Positions 8,881 to 18,734 of a DNA stretch of 38,957 nucleotides are shown here, one piece after another (within the stretch, counting starts at the first letter, position 1; every line of letters begins with the position of its first letter). Under the pieces are notes generated by a model. It was not told the origin of the DNA and searched no databases. It saw only the letters and a program-made list of their open reading frames with translations. The position numbers and the translations under genes were made by a program. Origin of the DNA: Actinomycetota bacterium (lineage in GTDB: Bacteria > Actinomycetota > Acidimicrobiia > Acidimicrobiales > Iamiaceae); contig JAHBSN010000003.1 of NCBI GenBank assembly GCA_019639095.1, positions 1 to 38,957 of the forward strand. Reading direction: 5' to 3'.

Positions 8881-10398
8881 CTAGCCGCCGTTGTAGTCCT
8901 TCAAGATGGCGTTCACGTTGTCCTGGGCCTTGCCGAGCGCCTGCTTGGGATCGGCGCCGCTGAACAGCACGCTCTCCATGGCGCCCTGGATCTCGTCCTG
9001 GAACTTCGTGTACGGGCCGATCAGCGGGCCCGCCTGGTCGGGGTCGGCGGCGGCCAGCTGGTCCACGGCCGGCTTCAGCAGCAGGCCCACCAGGTCCTCC
9101 TCCTGGAACTTCCGGACCTCGGGGTCGTCCACCACCTCCTTGACCATCGGGAGGTAGCCGCCCACCAGGTGCCAGGTCTTCACGTTCTCGGGCTGCAGCA
9201 TGAACTGGAGGAACTTCCACGACGCGGCCTGCTGGGCCGGATCGGAGGTGTTGAGGATGTAGAACGCGCCACCCGAGGCGTAGACCTTGCCGGGAGCCTT
9301 CACCCCCGGGAACTGGCCGGAGGCCGGCACCAGCTTGGTGGTGTCGATGGCGGCCACGTCGAAGTCGATCCCGGCCTCGGCGGCGGTGATGTCGCCGCCC
9401 AGCGCCTGGGCGATGGTGCCCGAGGCCGTGGAGGTCTCCACCAGCATCGAGCTCTGCTCGGTGACCAGGGCCAGGTAGTGGTCGATGCTGCCGTCGGTGA
9501 CCGGGAACGGGTTGAGCAGCCCGGCCTTGTTCATCGAATCGAGCTTGCCGAGGATCGCCTCGGTCTCGGGCGTGTCGAAGGTGGCCTCGGTGGGCACCTT
9601 GTCGCGGCCGTTGTTGTTGTTGACCACGTCCTGACCGATGCCGGCCATCCAGGTGGAGAAGAACCACTGGTTCGCCAGGAACGACAGCGGCTTGGACGCC
9701 ACGCCGGCGGCCTTGATCTTCTTGGCCGCCTCCTCGATCTCGTCGAGGGTCTGCGGCGGGTCGTTCGGGTCGAGCCCGGCCTTCTGGAAGTGGACCTTGT
9801 TGTAGTAGAGCACCGGCGTCGACACGTTCATGTAGCCCGGGTACAGCACGCCGTCCACGGAGTAGGCGGCCCGGGCGGAGGGGATGATCTGGGTCGGGTC
9901 GTAGTCGTCGGCCTCCATGCAGGCCTGGGCCGGCAGCACCTGGCCCTTGTCGACCATCTCGCCGAGGGCGGTGTCCTCGAGGTAGATGATCTGCGGGAGC
10001 TGGGCGGGGGTGGCCGAGGCTCCCTCGTACTTGCGCAGCACCTCGGCGTAGGCGTTGCCCTGGTAGTCGGCGGTGACCTCGATCTTGTCCTGGCTGGCGT
10101 TGAACGCCTTGACCATGTCGGTGAACACGGTCTTGGGCGGGTCCACCAGCCCGCCGTACCAGACGTTGACCTTCACCTTGCCGGTGGCCTTCTCGAGGGC
10201 GTCGAGCGGGCAGTCCTTGGGATCGACCTTGTTGTCGGAGGCGGCGTCCTCACGCCCGCCCGAGCCGCCGCCGGAGCTCGGCGGCGAGCCGCAGGCCGAC
10301 ACGAGCAGGCCGCCCGCGGCCACCACGGCCACGAGGAGCTCGAGGCGGTGACGCCGGCGCGGGCTGCGGGAGCTGGTGGGGCGGGGTCGGTCGGACAT
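8881..10398 (-). CDS. ABC transporter solute-binding lipoprotein (carbohydrate type)
   Basis: 505-residue extracellular binding protein of family 1 (UgpB/MalE type). It has an Arg-rich n-region, hydrophobic stretch and lipobox LVSAC with the lipidated Cys at 36, followed by a Ser/Gly linker. Later segments such as LPQIIYLEDTALGEMVDKG and VLYYNKVHFQKAGLDP are typical of the fold. ATG 10398 follows GAGGGGGA; an upstream ATG at 10425 is less likely. It is the last gene of the importer operon, 32 bases after the second permease. The sugar or polyol is not evident. Confidence 0.92.
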   Translation of the reverse strand: MSDRPRPTSSRSPRRRHRLELLVAVVAAGGLLVSACGSPPSSGGGSGGREDAASDNKVDPKDCPLDALEKATGKVKVNVWYGGLVDPPKTVFTDMVKAFNASQDKIEVTADYQGNAYAEVLRKYEGASATPAQLPQIIYLEDTALGEMVDKGQVLPAQACMEADDYDPTQIIPSARAAYSVDGVLYPGYMNVSTPVLYYNKVHFQKAGLDPNDPPQTLDEIEEAAKKIKAAGVASKPLSFLANQWFFSTWMAGIGQDVVNNNNGRDKVPTEATFDTPETEAILGKLDSMNKAGLLNPFPVTDGSIDHYLALVTEQSSMLVETSTASGTIAQALGGDITAAEAGIDFDVAAIDTTKLVPASGQFPGVKAPGKVYASGGAFYILNTSDPAQQAASWKFLQFMLQPENVKTWHLVGGYLPMVKEVVDDPEVRKFQEEDLVGLLLKPAVDQLAAADPDQAGPLIGPYTKFQDEIQGAMESVLFSGADPKQALGKAQDNVNAILKDYNGG

Positions 10399-10430
10399 GG
10401 TGTCCCCCTCGTTGTCGGACGGCATCCGGG

Positions 10431-11708
10431 TCACTTCACCGCGCCTGCGGTGAGGCCGCGGATGATCTGTCGTTGGAAGGCGATCAGCAGGATCACCACG
10501 GGCACCGCCGCCACCAGGGCGGCGGCGATGGCCTGGTTGGCGTTGGCCACCTCGCCGGCGGCCACGGCCCGCAGCTGGATCTGCAGGGTGTTGAACTCGT
10601 TCTTCTCGATCACGGCGCGCGGCCACAGGTACTGGTTCCACGCCTGCAGCCCGGCGATCACGGTGAACGAGGCCACCACGGGGCGGGTGAGCGGCACCGC
10701 GAACTTGGTGAGGAAGGCGACGTGGCCGTAGCCGTCGAGGCGGGTGGCGTCGCGGATCTCGGTGGGCAGGCCGCGGAAGCCCTGGCGGATGAGGAACGTG
10801 CCGAGCGCCGACGCACCGAAGGGCAGCACGAGCGCCTGCATCGTGTTGGTCCACTCGAGCTGGCGGATGGTGGCGATGTTGCCCACCAGGGTGACCTCGA
10901 GGGGCAGCAGCAGCGTGGCCATGAACATCGCGAACAGGATGCGCTTGAAGGGGAACCGCAGGAACACGAACGCGTAGGCGGCCATGATCGAGGTGACCAC
11001 CTGGCTGATGGTGATGATGATCGCCATGGTGAGGCTGCGGCCCATGGCCCCGCCGAGGTCGTAGCGCGACCACGACACCGTCCACACCGCCGGGCCGGCC
11101 ATGAGCACGGCCAGGATCACCATGCCCACGCCGGTGAGGATGGCCACCACGGCGCCGAGCGCCGCCGAGCGCTCGCCGGCGATGAAGCTCCAGGCCTGGG
11201 TGGCGCTCACCAGCGCCATCGAGAGCAGCACCAGCCCGAGCGTGGAGCCGTCGGCGGCGTGCAGCGAGCCGAAGATCGGCGAGGTGGTGGCGGCGAGCAC
11301 GAGCGTGCCGCCCACGATGGCCACCACGCCCGCCGGGTCGAGCAGGTCGCGCCAGTCCCGCCACGAGAAGCCGCGGGCCACCTTGTGGAGCCAGGCGAAC
11401 AGGAACGCCACCACCAGCGTGCGGCCGGCCACCGAGACGAACCCGCCGGTGAACCAGGTCCGGTCCTTCCACGCCACGTCCACCGGGTGCAGGGGCTTGC
11501 CCGCGTTGACGTACTGGAACGGCGGGGACAGGGCCTGGATCACGATCAGGACCAGCGGGCCGAGGACCACCAGCGCCAGCAGCGTGAGCAGCGCGTACTG
11601 GCCGATCATCCCCCAGGTGCGGCGCGAGCCCGACCGGCCCGCGATGTCGCCCAGGCCCTCGCCCTGGTGGCGCCGGATGCCGATCCGGTGCGTCTCACTC
11701 GTCGCCAT
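10431..11708 (-). CDS. Carbohydrate ABC transporter permease, MalG/UgpE type, with N-terminal insertion
   Basis: 425-residue inner-membrane permease. The C-terminal part is a standard MalG-type domain with the ATPase-contacting EAA loop (IRDATRLDGYGHVAFLTKFA). Family members are usually near 280 residues. Here some 120-140 extra residues lie between the first helix (GQYALLTLLALVVLGPLVLI) and the core, adding about four hydrophobic segments (for example VVAIVGGTLVLAATTSPIFG and VILTGV-like stretches around 190-200). Its start overlaps the end of the first permease gene by 14 bases. It works with the other three genes of this importer. Confidence 0.9.
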   Translation of the reverse strand: MATSETHRIGIRRHQGEGLGDIAGRSGSRRTWGMIGQYALLTLLALVVLGPLVLIVIQALSPPFQYVNAGKPLHPVDVAWKDRTWFTGGFVSVAGRTLVVAFLFAWLHKVARGFSWRDWRDLLDPAGVVAIVGGTLVLAATTSPIFGSLHAADGSTLGLVLLSMALVSATQAWSFIAGERSAALGAVVAILTGVGMVILAVLMAGPAVWTVSWSRYDLGGAMGRSLTMAIIITISQVVTSIMAAYAFVFLRFPFKRILFAMFMATLLLPLEVTLVGNIATIRQLEWTNTMQALVLPFGASALGTFLIRQGFRGLPTEIRDATRLDGYGHVAFLTKFAVPLTRPVVASFTVIAGLQAWNQYLWPRAVIEKNEFNTLQIQLRAVAAGEVANANQAIAAALVAAVPVVILLIAFQRQIIRGLTAGAVK

Positions 11709-12567
11709 AGTGGACCCTCCGGTCGAGGATCACGAACTGCAGGAACGTGATGACCATCGTGGCGAAGAACAGGCCCACCGAGAGCACGGCGCCCTTTCCG
11801 TAGTCCTGGGACTGGCGGAAGATCTTGAACACGAGCGTCTCGGACGCGCCGGCCGGACCGCCGTTGGTGATGATCTCGATCTGCGGGAACGCCTGGAACG
11901 CCACGATCACCAGGATCACCAGCAGGAACATCAGCACCGGCGAGATCAGCGGCAGCGTGATGCGGGTGAGCCGGCGCCACGGGCCGTAGCCGTCGAGGGT
12001 GGCCGCCTCGAGCACCTCGTCGGGCACCGCCTGCAGGCCGGCCAGCACGATCACGAACGCCAGGCCCAGGTTCTGCCAGATGAACGGCAGGGCGGCGGCG
12101 AACAGCGCCATGTCGGGGTCGCTGCGCCAGTTCACCTGGAACGTGCCGATGGCGGGGTTGAAGAGGAAGAAGAAGATCACCGACGACACCGCCACCGAGC
12201 TGGCGAGCGTCGAGGAGAAGATCGCCTGGTACACCTTGATGCCCTTGAGGCGACGGTGGGCGGCCACCGCGAGGAGGGTGCCGAGCACCAGGCCGGCGGG
12301 CACGGTGAGCAGCACGTACTGGACGCTGTGGATCAGGCCCTGGCGGAACTCGTCGCCGCCGAGCACCTCCCGGTACTGGTCGAGCCCCACCTGCTTGTAG
12401 GACTCGCCGCCGCGCACCGACTTGTACGTGCCCCACTGCAGGAGCCGGAAGAACGGGATGTAGAAGAACACCACGAACACCGCGAGCGACGGGGCGAGGA
12501 AGAGGGTGGCGAGGCCCACCTCCTTGGCGTCGTAGCGCCCCAGGCGGCGACGGGTGCCGTCGCTCAC
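11695..12567 (-). CDS. Carbohydrate ABC transporter permease, MalF/UgpA type
   Basis: 290-residue permease with six predicted membrane helices, beginning near LATLFLAPSLAVFVVFFYIP, and the EAA loop LEAATLDGYGPWRRLTRITL that docks on the ATPase. The GTG start at 12567 overlaps the ATPase stop as GTGA, a translational coupling arrangement. An open frame extends upstream through the ATPase gene but has no homology. Normal length for the family. Confidence 0.93.
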   Translation of the reverse strand: MSDGTRRRLGRYDAKEVGLATLFLAPSLAVFVVFFYIPFFRLLQWGTYKSVRGGESYKQVGLDQYREVLGGDEFRQGLIHSVQYVLLTVPAGLVLGTLLAVAAHRRLKGIKVYQAIFSSTLASSVAVSSVIFFFLFNPAIGTFQVNWRSDPDMALFAAALPFIWQNLGLAFVIVLAGLQAVPDEVLEAATLDGYGPWRRLTRITLPLISPVLMFLLVILVIVAFQAFPQIEIITNGGPAGASETLVFKIFRQSQDYGKGAVLSVGLFFATMVITFLQFVILDRRVHYGDE

Positions 12568-13670
12568 GTGAGGCGCTCGGTGGTCTCGGCGTCGAAGAGG
12601 TGCACGTCGGCGGCGTCCACGGCCACCTTCACCTCGGCGCCGGGCTCGAGGATGGCCATGCCGGCCTGGCGGAGCGTGACGAGCCGGTCGTCGAGGTCGG
12701 CGGCGATCAGGCACTCGTGGCCGAGCCACTCCACGGCGCGCACCACCGCGGTGAGGCTGCCGGCGGGATCGAGGGTGAGGTGCTCGGGCCGCACGCCCAG
12801 CACCACCGGCGCGCCGGCCGCGGGCCGGGCCTGCAGGCCGGCGGGCAGCGGGAGCCGACCGGCAGCACCGAGGTCGACGGCGGTGCCGTCGGCGGCGATG
12901 GCGGCGTCGACGCAGTTCATCGGCGGCGTGCCGATGAACTGGGCCACGAAGGTGTTGATCGGCTTGGCGTAGACGTCCTGGGGCGTGCCCACCTGCTGCA
13001 GCTTGCCCATGGACATGACCGCCACCCGCGTGGCCATGGTCATGGCCTCCACCTGGTCGTGGGTCACGTAGACCACCGTGGTGCCCACCCGGCGGTGGAG
13101 GTCCACCAGCTCGATGCGGGTCTGGGCCCGGAGCTTGGCGTCGAGGTTCGACAGCGGCTCGTCCATGAGGAACGCCTGGGGCCGGCCCACGAAGGCGCGC
13201 GCCAGCGCCACGCGCTGGCGCTGGCCGCCGGAGAGGGCGGCGGGCTTGCGCTTGAGGTAGGGCTCGAGGTCGAGCACGCGCGCGGCCTCGGCCACCCGCT
13301 CGGCCCGCTCGGCCGAGGTGAGCTTGCGGGCCGGCTGGTCGGGCCCGTCGAGGTGGTAGTGGCGGGCCAGCAGCGGCGACTCGATGTTTCGCTGCACCGT
13401 CATGTGGGGGTAGAGCGCGTAGCTCTGGAAGACCATCGAGATGTCGCGACGGGCGGGGTCGACGTCGTTGACCACGCGGTCGCCGATGCGCAGGGTGCCG
13501 TCGGAGATGTCCTCGAGGCCGGCGATCATGCGCAGCGCGGTGGTCTTGCCGCAGCCCGACGGGCCGAGCAGCACCATGAACTCGCCGTCGACGATCTCCA
13601 GGTCGAGGGAGTCGACCGCCACCACGTCGCCGTAGCGCTTCGTCACCGCGTCGAACGTGACGCTGGCCAT
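12564..13670 (-). CDS. Carbohydrate ABC transporter ATPase, UgpC/MsmK/MalK type
   Basis: 368-residue ATPase that powers the importer. Walker A GPSGCGKTT (36-44), Q-loop Gln 82, signature LSGGQ (146-150), Walker B FLMDEP (167-172) and switch His 204 are all present. The C-terminal TOBE/OB region (VLGVRPEHLTL) is that of MalK-type subunits, which can serve several importers. It is the first gene of the operon, an unusual order since the binding protein comes last. The upstream 227-base region to the divergent hypothetical gene must hold the promoter; no confident operator seen. Confidence 0.94.
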   Translation of the reverse strand: MASVTFDAVTKRYGDVVAVDSLDLEIVDGEFMVLLGPSGCGKTTALRMIAGLEDISDGTLRIGDRVVNDVDPARRDISMVFQSYALYPHMTVQRNIESPLLARHYHLDGPDQPARKLTSAERAERVAEAARVLDLEPYLKRKPAALSGGQRQRVALARAFVGRPQAFLMDEPLSNLDAKLRAQTRIELVDLHRRVGTTVVYVTHDQVEAMTMATRVAVMSMGKLQQVGTPQDVYAKPINTFVAQFIGTPPMNCVDAAIAADGTAVDLGAAGRLPLPAGLQARPAAGAPVVLGVRPEHLTLDPAGSLTAVVRAVEWLGHECLIAADLDDRLVTLRQAGMAILEPGAEVKVAVDAADVHLFDAETTERLT

Positions 13671-13897
13671 GCACCCTCCCGGATCGGGACCACTGTGAGC
13701 CGGACCCTACGGACCGGGCCGGAACGACGGATGACGAGGAGGTGACGCCCCGGAGGCCAACACGTGTACTCGTCGGAACCCACCCTAAACCGTCGACGCG
13801 GAACAACCCGACAGGGTCGACGGAGCCGCCGGAGCCGCTCCCGCGTCGCGACGCTTCGGTAGATTCGCCCCGCCCCACCCCCTGCCGTGGACCTCCC

Positions 13898-14704
13898 ATG
13901 TCGATCCCCTCCGCCCTGCACGACCGCCGCTACGACCCGCTCGATCCCACGGCGTCGTTCGCCGCCGCCGCCGCCCACCTGTTCGAGGCGTTCGCCGACG
14001 TGGCCTTCGACCCGAACATGGCCCACGCGCCCACCGTGAGCGAGGCCGAGGTGGCCGCCCTGGGCGCTCCCGTGGCCGAGCTGGCGCCCGAGCTGGTGGC
14101 CCGGTTCGCCCTCCGGGCCGGCTCGTCGTGGGGCACCGCGGAGGACCTGCGGCGCGTCGCGCCCCGAGCCCTGGTGCTGGCCGCCGACCACGCCCTGCCC
14201 CTGGATCGCACGGTGCTGTGGGAGCGCCTGCGCGCCGCCGGCTGGCCGGCCTGGCCCGATCACCAGGTGGAGGCGGTGGCCCGGTTCCTGCGCGCCGAGT
14301 GGGCGCGCCTGGTGCGCAGCGAGCCCCGACCTGCCCACGCCGTGCACCGCTGGCTGCCGCCGGTGTCGAGCGCCACGCACGACCTGAGCCCGTTCCTCGA
14401 CGACTGGCACGAGGCCCTCGGGCCGCTCACCCCGCCCGCCCACCAGCATGCCGCCGTGGGCCACCTCGTGGCCCTGCTGCTCGACAGCCCGCTGCGTCCC
14501 GACCTGCCCGACACCGTGGCCGACCTCGTGGCGCCCGGCGAGGATGCCGCGGCCCTCCAGCTCACGAACTGGCTCACCGGCCCGGCCATCGCCCACCAGC
14601 TGCAGCAGGCCGCAACCGAGCTCGACGGCACCCAGGCCGGCCGCCGCACGGCGCTTGCCGTCGAGCGCCTCGGTCGCTTCACGCGGGCCACCGCCACCCG
14701 CTGA
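13898..14704 (+). CDS. Hypothetical protein (268 aa)
   Basis: Not recognised. An Ala/Leu-rich, mostly helical soluble protein starting MSIPSALHDRRYDPLD, with conserved-looking aromatic and charged segments (AHLFEAFADVAFDPNM, HDLSPFLDDWHEALGPL). No signal peptide, membrane helix or catalytic motif is visible. The frame opens at GTG 13742, but the extra 52 residues are Pro/Arg-rich and low in complexity, so ATG 13898 is used. Divergent from the importer operon. Confidence 0.7.
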   Translation: MSIPSALHDRRYDPLDPTASFAAAAAHLFEAFADVAFDPNMAHAPTVSEAEVAALGAPVAELAPELVARFALRAGSSWGTAEDLRRVAPRALVLAADHALPLDRTVLWERLRAAGWPAWPDHQVEAVARFLRAEWARLVRSEPRPAHAVHRWLPPVSSATHDLSPFLDDWHEALGPLTPPAHQHAAVGHLVALLLDSPLRPDLPDTVADLVAPGEDAAALQLTNWLTGPAIAHQLQQAATELDGTQAGRRTALAVERLGRFTRATATR

Positions 14705-14744
14705 CCCCCCGGTCGTCGCCCGGCCCCCCGTCGGCCGGCGCCGA

Positions 14745-14789
14745 ATTCCTGTCGATGGGGTCCGCCAGGCGAGCCCGATCGACAGGAAT
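14745..14789. terminator. Hairpin between convergent genes
   Basis: Perfect 12-base arms ATTCCTGTCGAT (14745-14756) and ATCGACAGGAAT (14778-14789) around a 21-base loop, between the hypothetical gene and bsaP that end towards each other. A bidirectional terminator is plausible, but there is no T tract. The arm core GATCGACAGGAA recurs in the palindrome at 30565-30694. Confidence 0.45.
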
Positions 14790-14818
14790 CCCGTGGGCGA
14801 GGGGTCGGCGGCGCCGAC

Positions 14819-14998
14819 TCAGGCGGTGGCCACCACGCCGTGGTGCTTGCAGCGGCCGACCCAGCCGCCGGGGCTCACCCGCACGGCGAGGCGCGTGCCG
14901 CACGTGGCGCAGAACCGCGGCGGGTCGAGCGGGCGACCGCACCCGGCGCACTCGGCGGCCGGGCGGCCGCAGCTGGTGCAGTGCTCGACGTCGATCAG
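14819..14998 (-). CDS. bsaP: Biotin synthase auxiliary protein BsaP
   Basis: About 59 residues with seven cysteines (C7, C10, C17, C20, C30, C33, C50), including CTSC, CAGC and CATC pairs, and the block LDPPRFCATCGTRL...GGWVGRCKHHG that matches my memory of mycobacterial BsaP (Rv1590). BsaP supports biotin synthase, probably through an Fe-S cluster. No ATG, GTG or TTG lies in frame nearby. The likely start is a CTG at 14998 that overlaps the bioB stop as CTGA, with AAGG four bases before it. Its place directly after bioB supports the call. Confidence 0.82.
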   Translation of the reverse strand: MIDVEHCTSCGRPAAECAGCGRPLDPPRFCATCGTRLAVRVSPGGWVGRCKHHGVVATA

Positions 14999-16074
14999 AT
15001 GACCTTGCTCAGCGCGCCGATGGGCATCTTGAGGTCCTCCAGCATCTGGAGGTCCTCGTCGGGGGTGCGGCCGAGGGTGGTGAGGTAGTTGCCCACGATC
15101 AGCGCGTTGATGCCCGACGTCATGCCCATCACCTGGAGGTCGCGCAGGGTGATCTCGCGCCCGCCGGCGTAGCGCAGGATCACCGACGGCAGGCCGAGGC
15201 GGAACAGGGCGATCCACCGGACGGCCTCGAGGGCCTCCACGATGGGCGCATCGCCGAGCGGCGTGCCGGGGCGGGGGTTGAGGAAGTTGAGCGGGACCTC
15301 GGCGGGGTCGACGTCGCGCAGCTGGCCGATGAGCTCCAGGCGCTGCTCCACCGACTCGCCCATCCCGAGCAGGGCCCCGCAGCACAGCTCCATGCCGTGG
15401 CGGCGCACGAGCTCGCAGGTCTCGAGCCGCTCCTCCCAGCGGTGGGTGCTCACCACCTTGGGGAAGAACGACGCCGCCGTCTCGAGGTTGTGGTTGTAGC
15501 GGTGGACGCCGCCCTCGGCGAGGCGCCGGGCCTGGTCCTCGGTGAGGATGCCGGCCGAGACCGCCACGTTGAGCCCGGTCTCGTCCCGCACGATCGGCAC
15601 CAGCTCGAGGATGCGGCCGAGGGTGCGCTCGTCGGGCCCGCGCACGGCGAGGACGATGCAGAACTCCGAGGCGCCGAGCGCCGCGGTCTCCCGGGCGGCC
15701 TCCAGGACCTCGTCGGTGTCGAGGAAGGGGGTGGCCTTCACCGGCGTGTCGAACGCCGCCGACTGGCTGCAGAAGTGGCAGTCCTCGGGGCAGCCGCCGG
15801 TCTTGGCCGAGAGGATCCCCTCCACCTCCACCTCGGGCCCGCACCACGCCAGGCGCACCTCGTGGGCCAGGGCGGCCAGCGACGGCACCGACGCATCGGG
15901 TACCCGTGCGAGGGCGGCGAGCTCGTCGGCGGTGAGCTGGCGGCGCTCGTCGAGCAGGGCCTCCTCGGCGGCGCGGATCGCCGCTCGGGCCTCGGCCGGC
16001 GCCAGCGGCGGGAGCGCCGAGGTGGCCGGTGCGGGGCGGGGCGAGAGCGAGACCGGCTGCGACGTGTCCGACAT
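14995..16074 (-). CDS. bioB: Biotin synthase
   Basis: 359-residue radical SAM enzyme that inserts sulfur into dethiobiotin to form biotin. The SAM-cluster motif is C95-x3-C99-x2-C102 (GGCPEDCHFCSQS). Other signatures are YNHNLETAASFF (here HRYNHNLET) and FLNPRPGTPLGD. An Ala/Pro-rich N-terminal extension of about 25 residues precedes the core. ATG 16074 (MSDTSQ) is chosen although the frame opens further upstream. It is followed by coupled bsaP; no bioA, bioF or bioD is in the window. Confidence 0.96.
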   Translation of the reverse strand: MSDTSQPVSLSPRPAPATSALPPLAPAEARAAIRAAEEALLDERRQLTADELAALARVPDASVPSLAALAHEVRLAWCGPEVEVEGILSAKTGGCPEDCHFCSQSAAFDTPVKATPFLDTDEVLEAARETAALGASEFCIVLAVRGPDERTLGRILELVPIVRDETGLNVAVSAGILTEDQARRLAEGGVHRYNHNLETAASFFPKVVSTHRWEERLETCELVRRHGMELCCGALLGMGESVEQRLELIGQLRDVDPAEVPLNFLNPRPGTPLGDAPIVEALEAVRWIALFRLGLPSVILRYAGGREITLRDLQVMGMTSGINALIVGNYLTTLGRTPDEDLQMLEDLKMPIGALSKVI

Positions 16075-16146
16075 GGAGCGCGACCCTACCGAAGGGCGTC
16101 TGCCCCACCCCAACGGAGCCGATGCGCCCGTCGTGCCCGACCTCCG

Positions 16147-16182
16147 TTGCGAATACTCGGTTTCGGATACTACGATTCGGAC
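16147..16182 (+). promoter_or_regulatory. Promoter/operator region of the PadR operon
   Basis: The 36 bases before the PadR start hold two similar direct blocks, GAATACTCGG (16151-16160) and GGATACTACG (16165-16174), in locally AT-richer DNA. GATACT (16166-16171) could be a -10 box 11 bases before ATG, implying a very short leader. PadR regulators commonly bind ATAC-containing repeats at their own promoter, so this is a reasonable operator candidate. Confidence 0.4.
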
Positions 16183-16821
16183 ATGGCTCGTCGGCGTCGT
16201 GGCAACCCGCTCGCCCTGGCGATCCTCTCGACGCTGCACGAGGGGCCGAGCCATCCCTACGACGTGGCCGCCACGCTCAAGCAGCGCCACGTCCACGAGG
16301 CGATCCGGCTCAACTACGGGTCGCTCTACTCGGTGGTCGACAACCTCGAGGCCGACGGCCTCATCGAGGCCCGGGAGACCGTGCGCTCCGGACGACGGCC
16401 GGCGCGCACCGTCTACGCCATCACCGAGGCCGGCACCCGGGAGCTGACCGACTGGCTCTCGGACCTGGTGGCCACGCCCCAGAAGGAGTACCTCCAGTTC
16501 GAAGCCGCCCTCGCCCTGGTCTGCTCCCTGCCGCCCGACGACGTGACGCACCTCCTGCGCCGCCGGCTAGCCGCCCTCGACGTGGACCTGGCCCGCCAGC
16601 GCGCCGACCTCGCGATGGTGCGGGACGAGCTCGGCCTGCCCCGCCTGTTCGCCTTGGAGGGCGAACACCGGGTCGCGGTGGTGGCCGCCGAGCGCACCTT
16701 CGTGGCCGCACTGCTGGACGACCTGGAGCAGGGCCACCTCGACGGCCTCGACCTCTGGCGGACCCTCTACCCCCCTCCCGACGATCCCGGACCGGATCCG
16801 GACAACACGGACAAGAACTGA
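16183..16821 (+). CDS. PadR family transcriptional regulator
   Basis: 212-residue PadR regulator: N-terminal winged helix (LALAILSTLHEGPSHPYDVA, then LNYGSLYSVVDNLEADGLI and the wing SGRRPARTVYAIT) plus a C-terminal helical dimerisation half. It heads an apparent operon with a DrrA/DrrB-like exporter; this arrangement usually means repression of the exporter, relieved by its substrate. ATG 16183 lies at the start of homology. The end is acidic and Pro/Asp-rich (PPPDDPGPDPDN). Confidence 0.92.
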   Translation: MARRRRGNPLALAILSTLHEGPSHPYDVAATLKQRHVHEAIRLNYGSLYSVVDNLEADGLIEARETVRSGRRPARTVYAITEAGTRELTDWLSDLVATPQKEYLQFEAALALVCSLPPDDVTHLLRRRLAALDVDLARQRADLAMVRDELGLPRLFALEGEHRVAVVAAERTFVAALLDDLEQGHLDGLDLWRTLYPPPDDPGPDPDNTDKN

Positions 16822-16887
16822 CCGCATCGTCAGAGACGATGCGGAGACCGCTCGGCGGACACCAGACAGCGACCATTGGAGCCACCC

Positions 16888-17865
<978 letters not shown>

Positions 17866-17878
17866 AGGAGCACACGCC

Positions 17879-18730
17879 ATGACCACCACCTCCGTCGACG
17901 CCGCGGCCGCCGCGGCCCGATCCGCCGAGCCCCGCGCCGCCGCCCCGGGCGCCGGGTTCGCCACCACCGCGGTCACCACCTCTCGCCGCACCGTGCTGCA
18001 GTTCTTCCGCACCCCCCAGATCCTGTTCATGGGATCCATCCAGGGCGCGCTGTTCCTCTTCATGTTCCGCTACGTGTTCGGCGGCGCCATCCAGACCGGC
18101 GAGGGCCTCAGCTACGTCGACTTCCTCGTGCCGGGCTTCCTTGTCACGGTCATCCTGTGGTCGGGCATGAGCGCGGCGGCAGGCGTGGCCGAGGACTCCG
18201 CCACTGGCGTCTACGACCGCCTGCGGTCCCTGCCCATCCCCCGCGCTGCGGTCATGGCCGGCCGGTCGATGGCCGACGGCACGCTGGTGGCCTGGGGCAT
18301 CTTCGTCACGGCCATCATCGGCCTGCTCGTGGGCTGGCGGCCCGACGGGGGCGCCGGCAGGGTGGCGCTCGGGATCGCGCTGATGCTGGTGGCCGGCTAC
18401 GCGTTCACCTGGGTGTTCATCACGATCGGCCTGGTCTCGGGCAACGCGCAGGCGGCGCAGGGGATGTCGATGCTGGTGATCCCGTTCTCGTTCATCTCCA
18501 GCGCCAACGTGCCGGTGGCCACCATGCCCGGCTGGATGCAGCCCTTCGCCGCCAACCAACCGGTGAGCGTGATCATCAACGCCGTGCGGTCGCTCATGGT
18601 GGGCGGCACCGAGACGCTCGGCATCGGCCACACCACGGGCTACTGGGTGGTGCTCAGCCTCGTCTGGTGCGCTGGCATCTTCGCGGTGTTCGGCCTCCTG
18701 GCCGTGCGCCGGTTCTCGAAGATGAAGTAG
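17879..18730 (+). CDS. DrrB-like ABC-2 exporter permease
   Basis: 283-residue membrane protein of the ABC-2 (DrrB) family with about six helices; FLVPGFLVTVILWSGMSAAA and the family line EDSATGVYDRLRSLPIPR are visible, as is the FISSANVPVATMPGWMQPFA region. An Ala-rich cytoplasmic N-terminus of about 40 residues precedes the first helix. ATG 17879 follows GAAGGAG closely. Third gene of the padR operon, forming the exporter with the ATPase before it. Confidence 0.92.
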   Translation: MTTTSVDAAAAAARSAEPRAAAPGAGFATTAVTTSRRTVLQFFRTPQILFMGSIQGALFLFMFRYVFGGAIQTGEGLSYVDFLVPGFLVTVILWSGMSAAAGVAEDSATGVYDRLRSLPIPRAAVMAGRSMADGTLVAWGIFVTAIIGLLVGWRPDGGAGRVALGIALMLVAGYAFTWVFITIGLVSGNAQAAQGMSMLVIPFSFISSANVPVATMPGWMQPFAANQPVSVIINAVRSLMVGGTETLGIGHTTGYWVVLSLVWCAGIFAVFGLLAVRRFSKMK

Positions 18731-18734
18731 GCGC

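Noticed and set aside
13758-13776. AACACGTGTACTCG resembling a KstR-like site before the ABC importer
   Set aside because: The core is AAC-AC-GTG, not AAC-NN-GTT, and the arms do not pair. The neighbouring genes are unrelated to sterols.
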